DNA of 64,000 bases from Ampelocalamus luodianensis (GCA_036346255.1 CM070626.1:13354001-13418000); one strand, 5' to 3'. Shown: positions 25,292 to 37,820, counted from the first letter of the stretch. The notes: generated by a model not told the origin, from the sequence alone. Numbers and translations are program-made.

Positions 25292-28054
25292 TCATGTAGA
25301 GAAGAGGTCTGGATATGCCGCTCGCATCCGGTCTTCACGTTCCCAAGTTGCTTCATCTTCCGTGTGGTTGCTCCATTGGACCTTGACGAACTTGAGGTCA
25401 CGGTTCCTCGTCTTGCGCTCGGTTTCTTCGAGGATACGAATCGGGCTCTCTCGATAAGATAGATCGGGTTGCAAGTCGAGTTTGTCCAACTCGGTTGCTT
25501 CCGTTGGGACTCGAAGACATTTCTTGAGTTGGGAGACATGGAAGACGTTATGCACGTCTGAAAGTGATGGTGGCAACTCCAACTGGTAGACCACCGATCC
25601 CAACTTAGCTAGAATACGGAAAGGTCCAATATAGCGAGGTGCTAATTTACCTTTGATTTGGAAGCGACGAACTCCTTTCATAGGAGAGACTTTAAGATAT
25701 ACATGATCGTCCACTTCGAAACTCAACTCGCGACGACGACGGTCGGCATATGACTTCTGACGTGATTGAGCCGTCCTAAGTCGTTCGCGAATGACACGAA
25801 CTCGTTCTTAAACATCTTCCACCAAGGTTGGGCCATAGAATGGCTTCTCCCCGGCTTCGTACCAGTTCAAGGGTGTTCTACAAGCTCTCCCATACAATGC
25901 TTCGAAGGGTGACATCTGAATACTGGATTGGAAGCTGTTATTGTATGAGAACTCGGCAAACGGTAAACATTTTTCCCAACTATCGCTGTAGGATAACACA
26001 CAAGCCCGGAGAAGGTCTTCCAAGACTTGATTTACCCTCTCAGTTTGTCCATCCATTTGCGGGTGATAAGCGGAGCTAAAGGATAGGTTGGTCCCCATTG
26101 CTTGATGTAAGCAGTTCCAGAAATGAGAGGTGAATTGGGGACCTCTGTATGAAACAATCACTTTTGGTACACCATGGAGACAAACAATCCTTGAAATATA
26201 AAGTTCTGCTAGTTTGGCCCCGGTGTAAGTGGTCTTGACAGGAATAAAATGGGCAACCTTGGTTAAACGATCCACAATCACCCATATAGAATCAAATCCA
26301 ATTTTTGTTTTAGGAAGGCCGGTGATGAAATCCATGCAAACTTCTTCCCATTTCCACTGGGGAATGGGCAGGGGATCTAGAGTACCAGCTGGCTTCAAAT
26401 GCTCAGCCTTAACTCTTTGACATAGATCACACTCGGCCACATACTGTGCAACGTGCTGCTTCATTCCGCTCCACCACAGTTTCTTTTTCAAATCTTGATA
26501 CATTTTCGTACTCCCGGGGTGGATAGAGAATTTTAAGTTATGAGCCTCCTTGAGAATCAATTCTCTCAAGTAGCGATCAGATGGTACCACCATACGGTTT
26601 CCAAACCATAGAATACCCTGTGCATCTTGCTTAAAATATTTAGCCTTGCCTTGTTTCATTAGTTCTAAAATTTGAGCCACTTCTGAATCAGTTTTCTGGG
26701 CTTCCTTAATATGGTCCTCAAGTGTACAAGTCACACCGAGGGCTGCAAGCGAACCTTCTTCAACTATCTCCAGGTGTAGGCCTTGCAATGTAGCACATAT
26801 GCCCGCAGAAAAAGGAGTTACCAACAAACAGTTGCATTGAGATTTTCTGCTCAATCCGTCGGCCACGACATTAGCCTTCCCTGGATGATAATGGAGTCCC
26901 ATATCATAATCTTTAATCAACTCAAGCCATCTTCTTTGTCTCAAGTTCAGGTCGGCTTGGGTGAAAATATATTTAAGGCTCTTATGGTCGGTGTAGATCT
27001 CGCAACGATTACCGATGAGGTAATGTCGCCAAATCTTCAAGGCATGAACTACAGCTGCGAGCTCTAGGTCGTGTGTGGGATAATTGGCCTCATGGGGCCT
27101 CCATTGCCTCGATGCGTAGGCCACCACTCGGCCGTCTTGCATAAGCACACAACCGAGCCCATGGCGAGATGCATCACAGTAGATATCAAAGCTCTTGTGA
27201 ATGTCTGGCAGAACAAGCACGGGAGCCTCTGTCAGGCATTCTTTCAGGGTTTGGAAGCTTTGCTCGCAATCTGCTGTCCACTCAAATTTCTTTTCTTTCT
27301 TTAGAAGTTGGGTCATAGGCTTTGCAATTTTTGAGAAATTCTTGATGAACCTACGGTAGTATCCCGCAAGTCCAAGAAAACTACGAATGTCAGTGACGCT
27401 CTTGGGTTGCTTCCACTCAAGGACATCTCGCACCTTACTAGGATCAACAACGACACCGCCCTTAGATAGGATATGACCCAAGAAACTAACCTCTCGAAGC
27501 CAAAACTCACATTTGCCGAATTTGGCGTACAGCTGATGGTGGCGAAGCTTTTCCAACACAAGTCTCAAATGTTGCTTGTGCTCAAGATCAGACTTAGGGT
27601 AGATAAGGATATCATCAATGAAAACCCCTACAAACCGATCCAAGTATTCCATGAACACCGAATTCATGAGGTTCATGAAATAGGCTAGGGCATTGGTCAA
27701 ACCAAAGAACATGACTGTGTACTCGTACAAACCGTATCGAGTAGAGAAGGCGGTCTTCGGAATGTCCTCGGTTCTAACTTTAATCTGGTGGTAGCCTAAT
27801 CTCAAGTCAATTTTGGAGAACACCTGAGCTCCACTAAGCTGGTCAAAAAGGTCATCGATCCGCAGAAGCGGGTACTTATTCTTGACGGTGACCTCATTCA
27901 ACGGACGATAGTCAACACACATCCGTAGACTCTTGTCTTTCTTCTTGACAAAGAGAGCCGAGCATCCCCAAGGCGAGGAGCTAGTCCTGATGAAACCCTT
28001 GTCTTGCAACTCCTTAAGTTGTTCTTTCAATTCTGCTAGCTCATTGGGCGGCAT
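25292..28054 (-). pseudogene. element B Pol: RT, RNase H, integrase, chromo-like tail
   Basis: One frame runs from ATG 28054 with a single in-frame TAA at 25808-25810. RT motifs: WGCSALFVKKKD, MCVDYRPLN, FSTRYGLYEYTVM and FIDDILIY (near residue 140). RNase H: DIYCDASRHG, DLELAAVVHAL, YTDHKSL. Integrase: HPGSTKMY and CDLCQ zinc region, then catalytic D575 and E672. The second catalytic Asp (expected in SDRGPQF) is Tyr636, codon 26147-26149. After the stop, the same frame encodes the integrase C-terminus (KLAPRYIGPFRIL) and a chromo-like segment (FVKVQWSNHTEDEATWE). A frameshift just upstream of 28054 separates RT from protease. As sequenced it is not functional for integration. Confidence 0.93.
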
Positions 28055-28199
28055 CCGTCTGACGGCCTTTTGAGATGGGCGCGATGCGGGGCAAGCTCAA
28101 TGACAAACTCTACCTCTCGGTCGGGGCATGCCCGAAGCTCCTCGGGAACACATCAGGATACTCCTCACTATTGGTACCTCCTCTAGCTCGAGAGGGTAC

Positions 28200-28560
28200 T
28201 CGCTTTAAAGCATATAGGTGAGAACTACCCACTAAAGGTGCAAAGACGACTGGTGCCGTCCTCGCTAGTCACCTGAAATAGACCGTGGGCACAATCAATC
28301 TTCCCCTGATTCTTAGATAACCAATCCACCCCTAAGATAACATCAATGCCCACTGAACTTATCACTATTAAGCTTGTTGAAAAGTTAACATTTTGTATTT
28401 CAATTTTTACGTCCCTGCAGACTTGATCGGTGTAGAAAACCGACCACCGGGGACTGAATATGATAAGATGGGTGAAGTGTATGTATCTTGAATTGGTTAA
28501 CGCAGCATACTCGTTTTTAATAAATGAATGAGATGCTCGAATCAAATAAAGCGATGCAGG
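28200..28560 (-). pseudogene. element B aspartic protease fragment
   Basis: The frame contains RASHSFI, the block that normally follows the DSG active site, and later VGIDVILGVDWL. The active-site codons themselves (about 28525-28545) are out of frame by a small indel. The position between Gag and RT is canonical. Confidence 0.7.
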
Positions 28561-28583
28561 ACACGAATTAACAAGTAGTGTAC

Positions 28584-29844
28584 CTAGCACGACGTCGAGT
28601 CGTCGGTCGCCTCCTCTCGCGAGACGTGGTTGACGCGACCACGTGCATCTTTGGGGTGGAGTAGGTGCGACCCTCTGTGGTGGTGGCGGTGGCCTCGCCG
28701 AGCCGGGCTGGTGGCGCTCGAGTAGAGTACGCCCGAGCATCCTCGCCGCTTGGCGAGGCACTGCAGCATAGTGGCCCCGACGCCACAGTGAAAACAAGTA
28801 ACGCCCGGGCTTGTATGCCCCGCTTGATCTGTGGTCTCGCCCCTTGTCTGCCGCTGAGCGCGGTGGAGAAGGTCGTGGAGGTGCCACAGAGACCTCGATG
28901 GTGAAGGCCGGGCACGAGGTGCCCGAGGTAGTCTGGCGCGGCACGGGAAAGCGCCACTCGTCACCGCCGCTGTAAAGCCCTCCTCCTCTTCCTCGATCGA
29001 TCCATTGTCATGCTCTCATGCTCCACCACTATCGCCTTGTTGACCGGATCCGGAAACTCCACAAATCATGTGCAGCTAAAACAAGCCGCAACTCCTGACG
29101 GACAGCCATGGAAGAACTCGTTCGGCGACGAGCGTCTGTCGAGACGTCGTCCGGAGCATACCTGGCCAAGTAGTTGAAATCATGCAGGTACTCAGTGACT
29201 GTCCTCCGTCCTTACCTCAAGGCAAGGAATTGCTGCTGCTTGATAAGCAGCACTCCCTCCGGTATATGGGCCTCTCGAAACGCGTCCCTGAACTCGTCCC
29301 AAGTCGGGATGTGGCCAGCGGGCTGCATGGCGGAATAACTATCCCACCATGCGCTCGCCGCACCCGCCAACTGATAGCTGGCGAACAAGACTCTCTCTAC
29401 TCCGGTACACTATGCAATGTTCAGCTTCTTCTCTATGTTGTGCAGCCAGTCCTCTGCCTCCATCGGGTCCTTGCCGCCTGCAAACGTCGGAGGGTTGGTC
29501 CGCTGAAACTCAGCAAGACCTCCGGGCGCTCGGTGCGGGGCAGCTCCTCCTGCCGGAACGGGAGCTGGAGCGGTGTTACGTACGATCGCCTCAAGCATCC
29601 GGGTCTGGTCCATCCGGTTGCGCTCAATCATCATCATGAACTCGACCATGGATGGCGGCGGAGGGAGCACCTCCTCAGGCGGTCCGCCCTGCTGGGACGG
29701 CGGCTGAGACGGCTCGCCATGCTCAGACGGCTGCTGGGATGACTGTCCCTGATCGTAGAAATCGCTCAGGGGTGCTAGACGTGGTGCCCTAGACGGGGAG
29801 CCTCTGCCGCGCAGGGCTCCTGATCGTGTAGTCGGTCCTGTCAT
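28584..29844 (-). pseudogene. element B Gag
   Basis: ATG at 29844. The first 144 codons read through a Gln/Pro-rich N-terminus and the start of the gag core (PPTFAGGKDPMEAEDWLHNI). The core continues in other frames to about 28990 (for example AWWDSYSAM, then HIPTWDEFRDAFREAHIP). A zinc knuckle begins CFHCG near 28800. Several small frame changes break it. Its role is particle assembly and RNA packaging. It lies directly downstream of the extra ORF and upstream of protease. Confidence 0.8.
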
Positions 29845-30129
29845 CCTGTATTAGACAAGGATGGTTAGTAAATAAGAGAAAAGTCATTACTTGGCTATAC
29901 ATGCACAATCGATATCAAAGAGCATGAAAACTATAACCTCAAATGGAACACCAAACATTAAGAGACATAAAACCAAACCGATACAACTCCGTACATAAGC
30001 GCCCGCAGGCTTAAGATTACAACTGAAATAGTAGTGTTTGCAAATAAAACATAACCGTTCGACATCTACTACCCTATTACATAATTCTAAGGATACAAGC
30101 TCAAACATAGAGCTCCCTGCCCTAACAGC

Positions 30130-30885
30130 CTAGATATTATTCCGGTCAAAGTTCACCGGAAAGTCATCGAGCAGGTGGTATCCAGGGGATCCTGTGTCTT
30201 CTGGGTCTCCCGGGTTGGTGAGGCGTAAGAGGGATCCTACGCCGATGATATGGCCTCCTACTTCAGGAAGACGATAGTCCGGAGGCGCAGAAATGTACGA
30301 TGAAACCTCATTAGCGCCATACAACACATCCGGACGAATGAGCCTCATGTCATGCATAAGCTGCAAATGCTCCCGAGCTATAATGAGACGACGACGCGTC
30401 TCCCATAACTCATGCACTATGCAGCGATGCATTTGGTCCATTACGTGAACCAATCTCGCCAACTGCCTGACTTGGGGGTCCTCCCCAAACTGGATCCTAG
30501 CAAACGAGTTCACGTCCCTAGCGCGTACGCGCATCGAAAAGTGATCGTATGGGGTGGGCTAACTCGTCGTCGAGCGAAGACGACTCATGGCCACCAAGGC
30601 CACTTCTTGTAACGCCATGGCCTCAGAAGTACCACATGCCTGAAAGCGGTAAGGTATGCTCCCCGTGACTTGTCTAGCAATGACATCTATTACTGCCATA
30701 AATTCCTCCATTCCAGGTCCTCGATCACGGCGGTAGATGGAATAAGTGGGCTGATATGTGAAGTTCGCCCTCCACATCATGTCTCGCAGCAACGCCGGGT
30801 ATCCATCCACTCCCTCGACTTGAGTTTCCGGACAAGGTGCTGAGGGTTCATCTAAAGGCAAGAAGGCAAGGTAAGTTAGTTTCAT
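30130..30885 (-). CDS. element B pre-gag ORF with dsRNA-binding-domain-like N-terminal half (one amber stop)
   Basis: ATG at 30885 opens a 251-codon frame interrupted once, by TAG at codon 109 (30559-30561), which could derive from CAG. Residues 30-103 fit the alpha-beta-beta-beta-alpha pattern of a dsRNA-binding domain: helix near 30-41, P46 and Y48, G56-P57, F62, then G85-T86-S87 with A91 and A96 at the family spacing. The basic KKxAK of helix 2 is replaced by EAMAL, so RNA binding is uncertain. Residues 120-175 look helical (LARLVHVMDQMH, then ELWETRRRLIIAREHLQL). The C-terminus is acidic and Pro/Gly-rich. It lies between the primer-binding site and gag, about 285 bases from gag. No standard Ty3/gypsy domain occurs there. 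The function is unknown, and the dsRBD call is by eye. Confidence 0.6.
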
Positions 30886-31048
30886 AACCCAAAACAGGAT
30901 CAGGAGAGAAGAGATACTAAGATGGATAAGGAATAAAAGATATTCTTAACTTAAACTTTCTGAAAATACTTTGATAATTTTGCAAAATAATTTGACCAAG
31001 GAACTTACTAACTTAACGCCAGTGCTACCTCTAACCTACAGTCAGTAT

Positions 31049-31062
31049 GGCTCTGATACCAA
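31049..31062 (-). promoter_or_regulatory. element B primer-binding site, initiator-Met tRNA
   Basis: The minus strand reads ttggtatcagagcc three bases inside the 5' LTR, an exact plant initiator-Met type site. An identical site lies at 11034-11047 outside the left LTR. Confidence 0.85.
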
Positions 31063-31065
31063 CGC

Positions 31066-34000
31066 TGTGGGGACCCCGGTAATTATCTCCATAAGACCGA
31101 GATTAGACAAGGTCTTAGGGACATAATCACGGTCTCGGTAAATAATTCAATTTAACTCTATCCAAGTGAGAGACTTAGCGAATACTAGAGCCTCAACGAT
31201 CATGCGCGCTGCTCGCTGCGAGCGCTACATGATTGTCGATTCTCTTTCGATTCGAAGCACTACACTTAGTGAGTTAAATGGGAATTCATCTACAACGAGT
31301 ATGACTTATATTGGCTCCCAAGATCAATGACCAATATATTCATACTCTCATCCAACGTTGATTACATCCATACAACGCATACAACAAGAGATTAAAAGAC
31401 ATCGCATAATAGTCAAAGTCTCGACTTATTACATACTACCGACCGCCAAATTCAAAGTAAAGTATCAAGTAGCGTGGAAGCAAATAAATAAAGCAAAAGA
31501 CCAGTAGTGGTATGCCCATCACCCATCGGCAACCGACTGGGAGTTAAATGATAGCACACTACTCATTAGTGTCACCCAAGTCAACACTAACAAGACCGTC
31601 AGACTCATAATCTTCCTCACCTGAAAAGGCCAGCAAACATCTGGCTGAGTACAAGTGTACTCGCAAGTCTTACACAAATAAAAATAGTTATGCATAAGGG
31701 TCATTCAAAGGATGGCTCATATTGGTTTAGTTTTGCGAAAGAGTCGCAACAACTAACATCCTACACATACTAGTTTTCATGTGCCCATTTTAAAATCAGA
31801 TTTGAAGTAGAAGTAAAGCATGTAGTAAAGCATTTCAGTAATAAACAATTGAATCATACAAAGACCAAAGTGGCAGCCCACTTTGATGTACTAAACACAT
31901 GAACATCCCGTTCATGGCGAATACCAAGTTCAACCACAATTTTAATTAAAAGTCTAACAATAGTAACTCCCGAACTCAAGCGGTTGTCCATAACCGTGGA
32001 CACGGCTATTCGAATAGATTGATACTATGCAGGGGTGTATTACTTTACCCACACGACTTGATTAGCCCGTAAGCCTCCAGAGGCCTCTGGAATATCATAC
32101 TTCCTATGGTATGCCGGCCGGGTAAATCAAGATACAGTCATTTTCAGTAAGAAAGCCCTATTGAGCTAAGTCCCCCTTGTGAGATGGTTCCTTGCCTAGT
32201 ACAAGCATCTGATAGCACTTGCTAGGGGGCTCACAAGTTATATTGGACATATCGATGCAATCAAAACAAGTAAAATTGGTGCTCCCTTGCACACTATAAA
32301 GGATTACATCAGCTCCTAAGGAACATAGGATTTCACGGTCGCTATGCCCCTTACACCACCAAGGACTTAACACAATAAAACCCTCCCCCTACTTAACCAT
32401 ACAGCACCCATATACCGCGTGTGGCAGCACGAGTGTACTTGAATCAACGACGTTACCAAAGTTCGGTCCTCAATTGTCCAGACAAGTTCTTCCACTTACC
32501 CAATGCTCGTGCACAAAGCACCATCACTAACCAACACTTGTCCAGACCAAAAGCTCATTTAAAAATGACAAAGTTTAACTCATAAAGCATATACGAAGAT
32601 CTGAACAAAAGTATATAAAAAAGGTTGTGTGTATCCCATAATTGTCGGGTTAGCCTCGGCAATCAAACTACCGTATCTAGACTTGCATGACTAAGCAACC
32701 CATATTCAATAATCATTACATCCTATCTTAAGCATGTAGGTACTGGCATAATTCAAGATTAACCTCAAGCATAGGACATAACTAAACTACACATCACAAG
32801 AATATTTACATAATCAAAATAGCATGCAAGCAATTATCATTGCACTAACTTAACCAAAACTGGGATCAAATATGATGCAAAAGAAAGTTCAAATGATGCT
32901 TTCCTTGCTGGTACAGTAGCTGCTCACTCTCAGTAGCGTAAGTGTCGATATCAATATGCTCGGGATCTATATAATTATAACATCAAATAAATACCGAGAA
33001 AACAACTAAAAAACCAAAATGCTCAAAAATACATGATTTTTCTACAGTAGTTAGGTCATGATTTTAGATAGATTTAGGTAAAATAATTATTCCATTTGGA
33101 GTTATGAACTGGAAGTTATGCTATTTTGAATTTCAGGTTTCATTAAACCTTAAGTCATGTAATTTAATTATTTGGCCAAAATTTGTAGAACAGCGGCGGG
33201 GTAGAGGATTACATAGGTAAATAGGTAATATTAATACAAGTTCAGAATAGTTGAGTTTGTCCCATTTGGAGTTCTTATGATTTAGTTATTGATTTTCAAA
33301 GTTATCAGCCTTTTATAGTATAAAAATAATAGAGTTAAAGATTATATTCTCCCAAAAATAGTTTATGTGACAAAGGTAATATGGAGACCATTTTTAGAAT
33401 TAAGTTCACTGAAAATGAAAATTATCAAAAGTGGTCTCACTGTTTTTGGAGTTTCCAATAATTACTTATGCATTTTTGAAGTTATCAGTCTTTTTCCTAT
33501 TGTAAAAATAATGGTTTTGATGGATTAATCTCCAAATAAAGCTCTCTGCTACAGAGACATGTTTGGAACTAATTTTAATATAAAGTTTACTAAAAGTGAA
33601 AATTTCCAGAAGTGGTTTCGTGTGATTTGGAGTTAAACTCAATTAATTATGCATTTTAGAAGTTATACATATATTTCAGTATGCAAGTAATTGATTTTCG
33701 TATTTTATAAACCATTTGCTACTTTTCTCACCGAGGCTCAGCTAGCCACGGTCATTGACCAGCGGGCCGCTCGTCACGCCTGACGCGGCGCACACATGTG
33801 CATGCTAGAGCTAGGGTTGCGAGCCGTTGGATCAAGATCCAACGGTCCACAGTCGAGGTGCATTAGGATGGTCCGAATGTCTCACAAATCCAAACCGTTC
33901 CTTTCGCATCTGACGGTCCAGATCGACTCCAGTTTATTTAGTTTCTTAGCACGTGTTTAAAGCCTTAGGTCCACACGTCAGTGGACTTAACCATTCACTC

Positions 34001-35782
34001 CGACATCAATTAAATGCTAATGATTACGATTAACGCTAATGACGTGCTACGATGCGATCGCGCGACGACAACGGGATTTCGTCCCCGCGTTTCACCGCGG
34101 CTTGCCGTCGATTCCGCCAAGCGGCGTGAACCAAGAGTATGCTTAGGTGCACAATAGTCTGCGCTCCCAATGGAAGTGGTCTCGACGGCTAAGCGGCTTT
34201 GTCTTGGCTAGCCCGAGTTGAGCTGGCGGCGATAATACAAACAAATGTGCAAGACACAAGAGAGCTCCGGCGCAAACCGGCAGTGCCCGAGGTACTAAGG
34301 GCTACCGAGGGTCTACCCGAGTCTTTGGAGCGAGGTTGAGAAGGTCGGAGAGGGTGGAGCAATGTCGCGCCGGAGAAGACAAGTGCGCAAAAAGGGCTTC
34401 ACGTGGAGAAAGCTGAAGCCAAAAGGAGGTAAATGAGAGATAGGTATAGCTCAAAGATCCACAGAGGATACTCTAGGAGCAAGGAATCGAAGAGGAGCTT
34501 ACCGGAATGAGGTGGGAGATGAAAGGTTTGATCTTCGGCCGAAAATGGAACAATCTTCGAATACACGCACACCTGTCGTGCATTGCCAAAATAAAGTTAG
34601 GGGAAAAGATCAGAAACCCAAGGCATGCGATATGACGCGCTTGGTTGGGGATAATACCTTCCGAGGGCAAGGGTTGACACAGAGAGGCCTTCGGTGCGCG
34701 CTCTAGAGCTCCAGGGAGCACGATGATGGACAGAGAGCTACAAAGGAAATCAAAAGTTCGCATAAGCCAAAATGGAAACGGAATCGAACAAGAAGAAGGG
34801 AGGAACCATGCGGTTGGAGCTTACCCTGGGGACGAGCTCAAGCTGGCTTCCCTCCCCTCTGTCAACCGAGGAGAAGTGAGGGAGAAACTAGGGTTCTGAG
34901 GTGTCTTATGCTCGGGCGATGACGGAGATGGAGGCGGCGTGAGACGGAGTAGCTCGGGACTGGCCAACGGATGCGGCGGATTGACGGCGTCGACGGAGCA
35001 CCACAGAGCGTCGCGGCCGCGTGGCACTGGATGCCTGAGCAGACGCGACGGGAGGAAGACGACGATGCTGACAGCACGGCCCCACAGGTCAGTGTCTCCT
35101 CGTTCGCGCGCGAGTTGGAAACGTGGCCCACCGTGGACCGCTAGATCTAGATCCAAGGGCTGAGGTTCAAAAGAGTTAAGTGGTTCGGTGGTGAAGCGGT
35201 ACGAATTCTGAGCCGTTGATCTTTCATCCGGCGGCTCGCGAGAGGTGCGTTTAGTTGATCAGGCTCAACCGAGTCGCGTTGGGTTCGGTCGGAGGAATAG
35301 TAGCTAGGGTTTAGATTTCAGAGTTTGACTGAGTTTAAATTTGAATGCCCTACTTTGACCGAGGCTTAAAAATAGAAATAAATTTCCAAAAATCATGAAA
35401 TAATTTTTGGGGGTTCCTGGGATGATATAGGTCCCATAAAAATTATGAAACCCCACTGTTCATATTAAAATTTGTGACATTTAAATTTAAACATGTTGTA
35501 TGTCTATGAATGTTGTTTGAATTTTAATTAGGTTCAAACTAGTCCCAAAAATTTTGGAAAAATTATATTTATTCATGATAATTAATTTAGTATTTAAATA
35601 AATTGATTCCAGATGATGATCACAACTTTTTATTACCGATGCTAAAAGAAAACCGAAATTTGAAGTGTATGTTTATATGAAATGAGATTTTCCAAGTACA
35701 ATATATTATGAAATGATTTGAATTTGATAATGCATGTTAGTGAGATGCATTATAATCCATTTTAATAGTTGGGGCTGTGACA
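31066..35782 (-). repeat. element B right (5') LTR, uninterrupted, 4717 bp
   Basis: It is colinear with the left LTR and preserves the pre-insertion site of element A at about 32167. It includes a palindrome module (32005-32110) with ctattcgaatag and ccagaggcctctgg. The minus strand of 34820-35150 resembles a plant gene leader (aaccctagtttctccctc). No protein-coding gene is supported within it. Confidence 0.92.
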
Positions 35783-36519
35783 AACAATGACAACGAAGAC
35801 AAGTCAGCAGACAGAAGTAATTAAGCCCAAGTTCTAGTGATTTCTTCCCTGTTGTAAAACATAGTTAATATAGCAACACATGACTATGGTTATTATTCTC
35901 CCAGGAGAAGGTCCGAACCTGTATAAAATTTTTGTGTCTTTTTCTGCATGGTTTAACTTAAGAAGAGTCCCCAGCATTCATTCGTAAGATCGATACTAAA
36001 CCATCGTTAGGTATCCTATCTATTACTACAGGTATTGTAAGAATTGCTAGGCCCTTTAGATCTATATCTATCGTACTATCGAAAAATGCTTCTACGCCTA
36101 ATGCGCAAATTCTCTATTTTCGTTACATTCCTTCCAAGCTCGAGGTCTATTGGCATTCTCCTAACAGTACTAGGGTAATTAATACCATGATAGAAGCATT
36201 AGGATTAAAACTAAAAAGAATACCATGCATAACCAACTATTCTGAATAAGGTGGATTGGCTAAGGAGGCGGAAGTTCCCAAAGAATGAGAGAATAGGTCC
36301 CGGTCAACCCCAATCCCTAGAATAGTGAGAAAAGTAGTTACTTGGTCGTCTAAATGTCGGAAAAATGGATCCTATCCTCTAGTAAGAAAATTCCACAAGA
36401 TAAAGCCTGACAGTTGTAGATCCCGTTGAATATGGATAGTAGTCTAATTCCCGGCCCGTATTGTCAATTTTGATTCCCGTAGCCCTTTTTCCAGATTGGA
36501 TCATCACCTTACTTTGGTC
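35783..36519. other. probable organelle-derived (mitochondrial-like) non-coding DNA, left part
   Basis: The composition and style (even GC, no TE motifs, runs such as ccggtcaaccccaatcccta) are like plant mitochondrial intergenic DNA. It continues uninterrupted after the MULE at 39456. I recognise no gene. The assignment is by resemblance only. Confidence 0.3.
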
Positions 36520-36528
36520 GTAGATAAA

Positions 36529-37129
36529 GAAATGTGGACACTATTAGCCTCCTGTTCATCCGAAATACCAAATTTAGCCCCCTTTACACGAAAATTCTAA
36601 ATATAGCCTCCTCCTTCCACCTGATGTGCCCGGGGAAGGCAGCAGCTAGGTGCTACCCTTGGGGACAATAGCAACTTGCCTGCTGCGCCTAGGGACTGCA
36701 GCAGGTGACCATAGCACTGTAGGAGAATTTTTCTATTTAAGTATATTTTTTGGAGGAATTTATAAATATAGAAAACGAGCTCAAACAATTATAAATTTTT
36801 TTGTGGAGCCTCTAGACATAGTGTACTTGCTTGTGTAAGTTTTTCAAAAATTTATCTATTCTGATTTTTTTCTCGACAATTCATTTAAATATATTGTTTG
36901 TAGGAATTTTCTAATGTAGAAAATGAGGTCCAAACAATATGAAATTTTTTTCCAGGCTTCTTACATAGTGGTCTTGATTGTGTAATTTTTCATAATTTTA
37001 TATGTTCTAAAATTGTCACGACAAATTATGGGTTTAAGTCTCGAAAATTAGGACGAAAGATTTAGGAAATTAGGGTTTCATGATTTCATGTGACTTGAAA
37101 TGTGGGAAGTTTAGTACCACATGACTACT
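36529..37129 (+). repeat. MULE left terminal inverted repeat
   Basis: It pairs along its length with 38845-39446 with moderate divergence. It includes a GC-rich block of cagcag-type repeats near 36640-36710. Confidence 0.88.
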
Positions 37130-37329
37130 CTAGGTAAGAGACACTCTCTCCTTCGTACATTTGTCGCCCCGTCGCTGTTGCCCCCTTGCCCTCAGTTCTC
37201 GCTTTTATAGCGTGCCGAATCTCTGAATCTGACTCCCGATTGATTTGCTCGTGCGCCTCCACCGGCAAGGGTGTTGTGTGACGCTTCACGACGCCACACC
37301 AGTGTTAAAACGAACCTTGACGTGTGCTA

Positions 37330-37820
37330 CGTGTTCCTTGCAGTATATGGCGTTGTAGCGTAACAAGGTCGAGGTGGCTTAGGACAGTTCTTGTATTAGT
37401 GTCCTTCACTACATCGGGAGCAATTATTTGATTGAGTAATGGGGTTGATGGTACCAGTAGATGGCATGGGTGATTTCATCGGTGTTTCCAATTCCACCAT
37501 AGAAATAGGTTTGTGCGGCATACTTGGTGATTCCCAAGTAAATGATGTAGGGTGAGCAAGTGCCAAGCGACCATTGGGTACAATATTATCGTCAGCAATG
37601 TCAAACGGTCATTCATCATCTTCAGGTTGATCAGGATTGACTGTTCCGTTTTCATTGTTCTTGCCTATGTTAACCAAATTGTGCTCATTAACTTCCTTCT
37701 TAAATGCGTTGTACTTCAAATAATCATTCTCCCTTGGATTGTTGTTTCCAGCTTGTAGTGGTTCTTCAGCAGCAACATTCTCCCTTAGAAATGAATGATC
37801 ATTATGAATTGAGCTCATGG
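37330..37820 (-). pseudogene. MULE interior: zinc-knuckle remnant
   Basis: On the minus strand 37423-37385 reads C-S-R-C-S-E-G-H-stop-Y-K-N-C. This is a CCHC knuckle of the kind found at the C-terminus of MULE transposases, with a stop inside it. Upstream, 37609-37818 is a 69-codon Asn/Glu-rich frame of unknown origin. It is probably the tail of a lost transposase. Confidence 0.45.

Larger units (their letters stand above)
11051..35782 (-). mobile_element. element B: Ty3/gypsy chromovirus-like retrotransposon with 4.7-kb LTRs
   Basis: In element order (minus strand): 5' LTR 31066-35782, primer-binding site, pre-gag ORF, gag, protease, RT, RNase H, integrase, chromodomain-like tail, polypurine tract 25122-25136, and 3' LTR 11051-25121. 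The 3' LTR is interrupted by element A. LTR termini on the plus strand are tgtggggacc and gctgtgaca. Domain order PR-RT-RH-IN is that of Ty3/gypsy. The chromo-like C-terminus and large LTRs suggest the Tekay/Del group (inference). No target duplication can be given because the left side continues into another internal region. Confidence 0.9.

Noticed and set aside
35783..36519. Chloroplast origin
   Set aside because: No recognisable plastid gene or tRNA; mitochondrial-like style seemed closer, though still unproven.
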